Assembly: GCA_038241115.1 (NCBI GenBank) | Contig: JBBRGA010000094.1 | Coordinates: forward strand, 1-13,067 | Direction: 5' to 3' | Length of the DNA stretch: 13,067 bases | Source of the DNA: JANYJJ01 sp038241115 | GTDB taxonomy: Bacteria > Pseudomonadota > Gammaproteobacteria > Burkholderiales > Burkholderiaceae_C | Shown: positions 12,930 to 13,067 of the stretch, piece by piece | How positions within the stretch are numbered: position 1 is the stretch's first letter | Layout: each line of letters begins with the position of its first letter | Notes under the pieces: model-generated | Seen by the model: only the letters and a program-made list of their open reading frames with translations | What the model was told of the DNA's origin: nothing | Database searches by the model: none | Translations under genes and position numbers: made by a program

Positions 12930-13067
12930 CGCAATGTGATCACACGCGCGGTGGGCAATCGAGACTACGTCCAAGTGGATATCATCGTTGCTGAGGCAGA
13001 AATGGGTGATCAATACCTGCTTTGCAGCGATGGTCTGCACGGTTACTTGAACGTTCCAGAAATTGCC
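12930..13067 (+). CDS. Internal fragment of a PP2C-type serine/threonine phosphatase, truncated at both ends
   Basis: The plus strand reads 46 uninterrupted codons to the window edge, including RNVITRAVGN at residues 1-10 and GDQYLLCSDGL at 26-36. NVITRAVG and LLCSDGL, in that order and spacing, are hallmarks of bacterial PP2C (Stp/PrpC-like) phosphatases, where the SDG aspartate helps bind the metal pair. There is no start: the recognisable match begins exactly where hemL ends. Third codon positions are G or C in 25 of 46 codons, against 42 of 49 in the adjacent hemL, so the DNA has a different composition. I infer it comes from another genome or a distant locus. The protein assignment is fairly sure from the motifs despite the short length. 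Confidence 0.72.

Overview
The window is a GC-rich piece of a betaproteobacterial chromosome, most likely from a phototrophic member of Burkholderiales/Comamonadaceae (Limnohabitans- or Rhodoferax-like). It carries one end of a photosynthesis gene cluster (PGC). The lineage call rests on recalled protein families (proteobacterial BchXYC/CrtEF/BchIDO, LpxC and Mpl) and gene order, not on a search.

Positions 1-9411 are eight minus-strand photosynthesis genes, read in transcription order as bchI-bchD-bchO, then crtE-crtF, then bchC-bchX-bchY (bchY runs off the left edge; bchZ would be expected next). BchI and BchD are the AAA+ and integrin-I-like subunits of magnesium chelatase, the first committed step to bacteriochlorophyll. 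BchO is its usual alpha/beta-hydrolase companion. CrtE makes geranylgeranyl diphosphate for carotenoids and the bacteriochlorophyll tail, and CrtF methylates a late carotenoid intermediate. BchX and BchY (with BchZ) reduce chlorophyllide a, and BchC oxidises the 3-hydroxyethyl group. Genes inside each block overlap or nearly touch, and there are two larger gaps, upstream of crtE and of bchC. Each gap holds a pair of TGT-N12-ACA type palindromes separated by exactly 8 bp and lying on promoter-like hexamers. This is the known operator layout of the redox/light repressor PpsR (CrtJ).

Positions 9412-11044 hold housekeeping DNA on the plus strand: lpxC (lipid A synthesis), divergent from bchI, followed by two tandem small membrane proteins that look like paralogues. 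From 11045 the minus strand carries mpl (peptidoglycan recycling ligase) and the C-terminal third of hemL (glutamate-1-semialdehyde aminomutase). The PGC therefore abuts a cell-envelope locus.

At about 12928-12932 hemL stops matching in mid-gene. The last 138 bases instead encode, on the plus strand, an internal fragment of a PP2C-type protein phosphatase with clearly different codon use. This looks like a chimeric join (assembly error) or a recombination breakpoint, and anything beyond it should not be assumed to come from the same genome.

No rRNA, tRNA, CRISPR array, transposase or integrase was seen. No gene-free stretch exceeds 300 bases; the largest is 3007-3172. I found no convincing undescribed system. 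The most useful observations are the paired operators, the hemL breakpoint and the small tandem membrane proteins.
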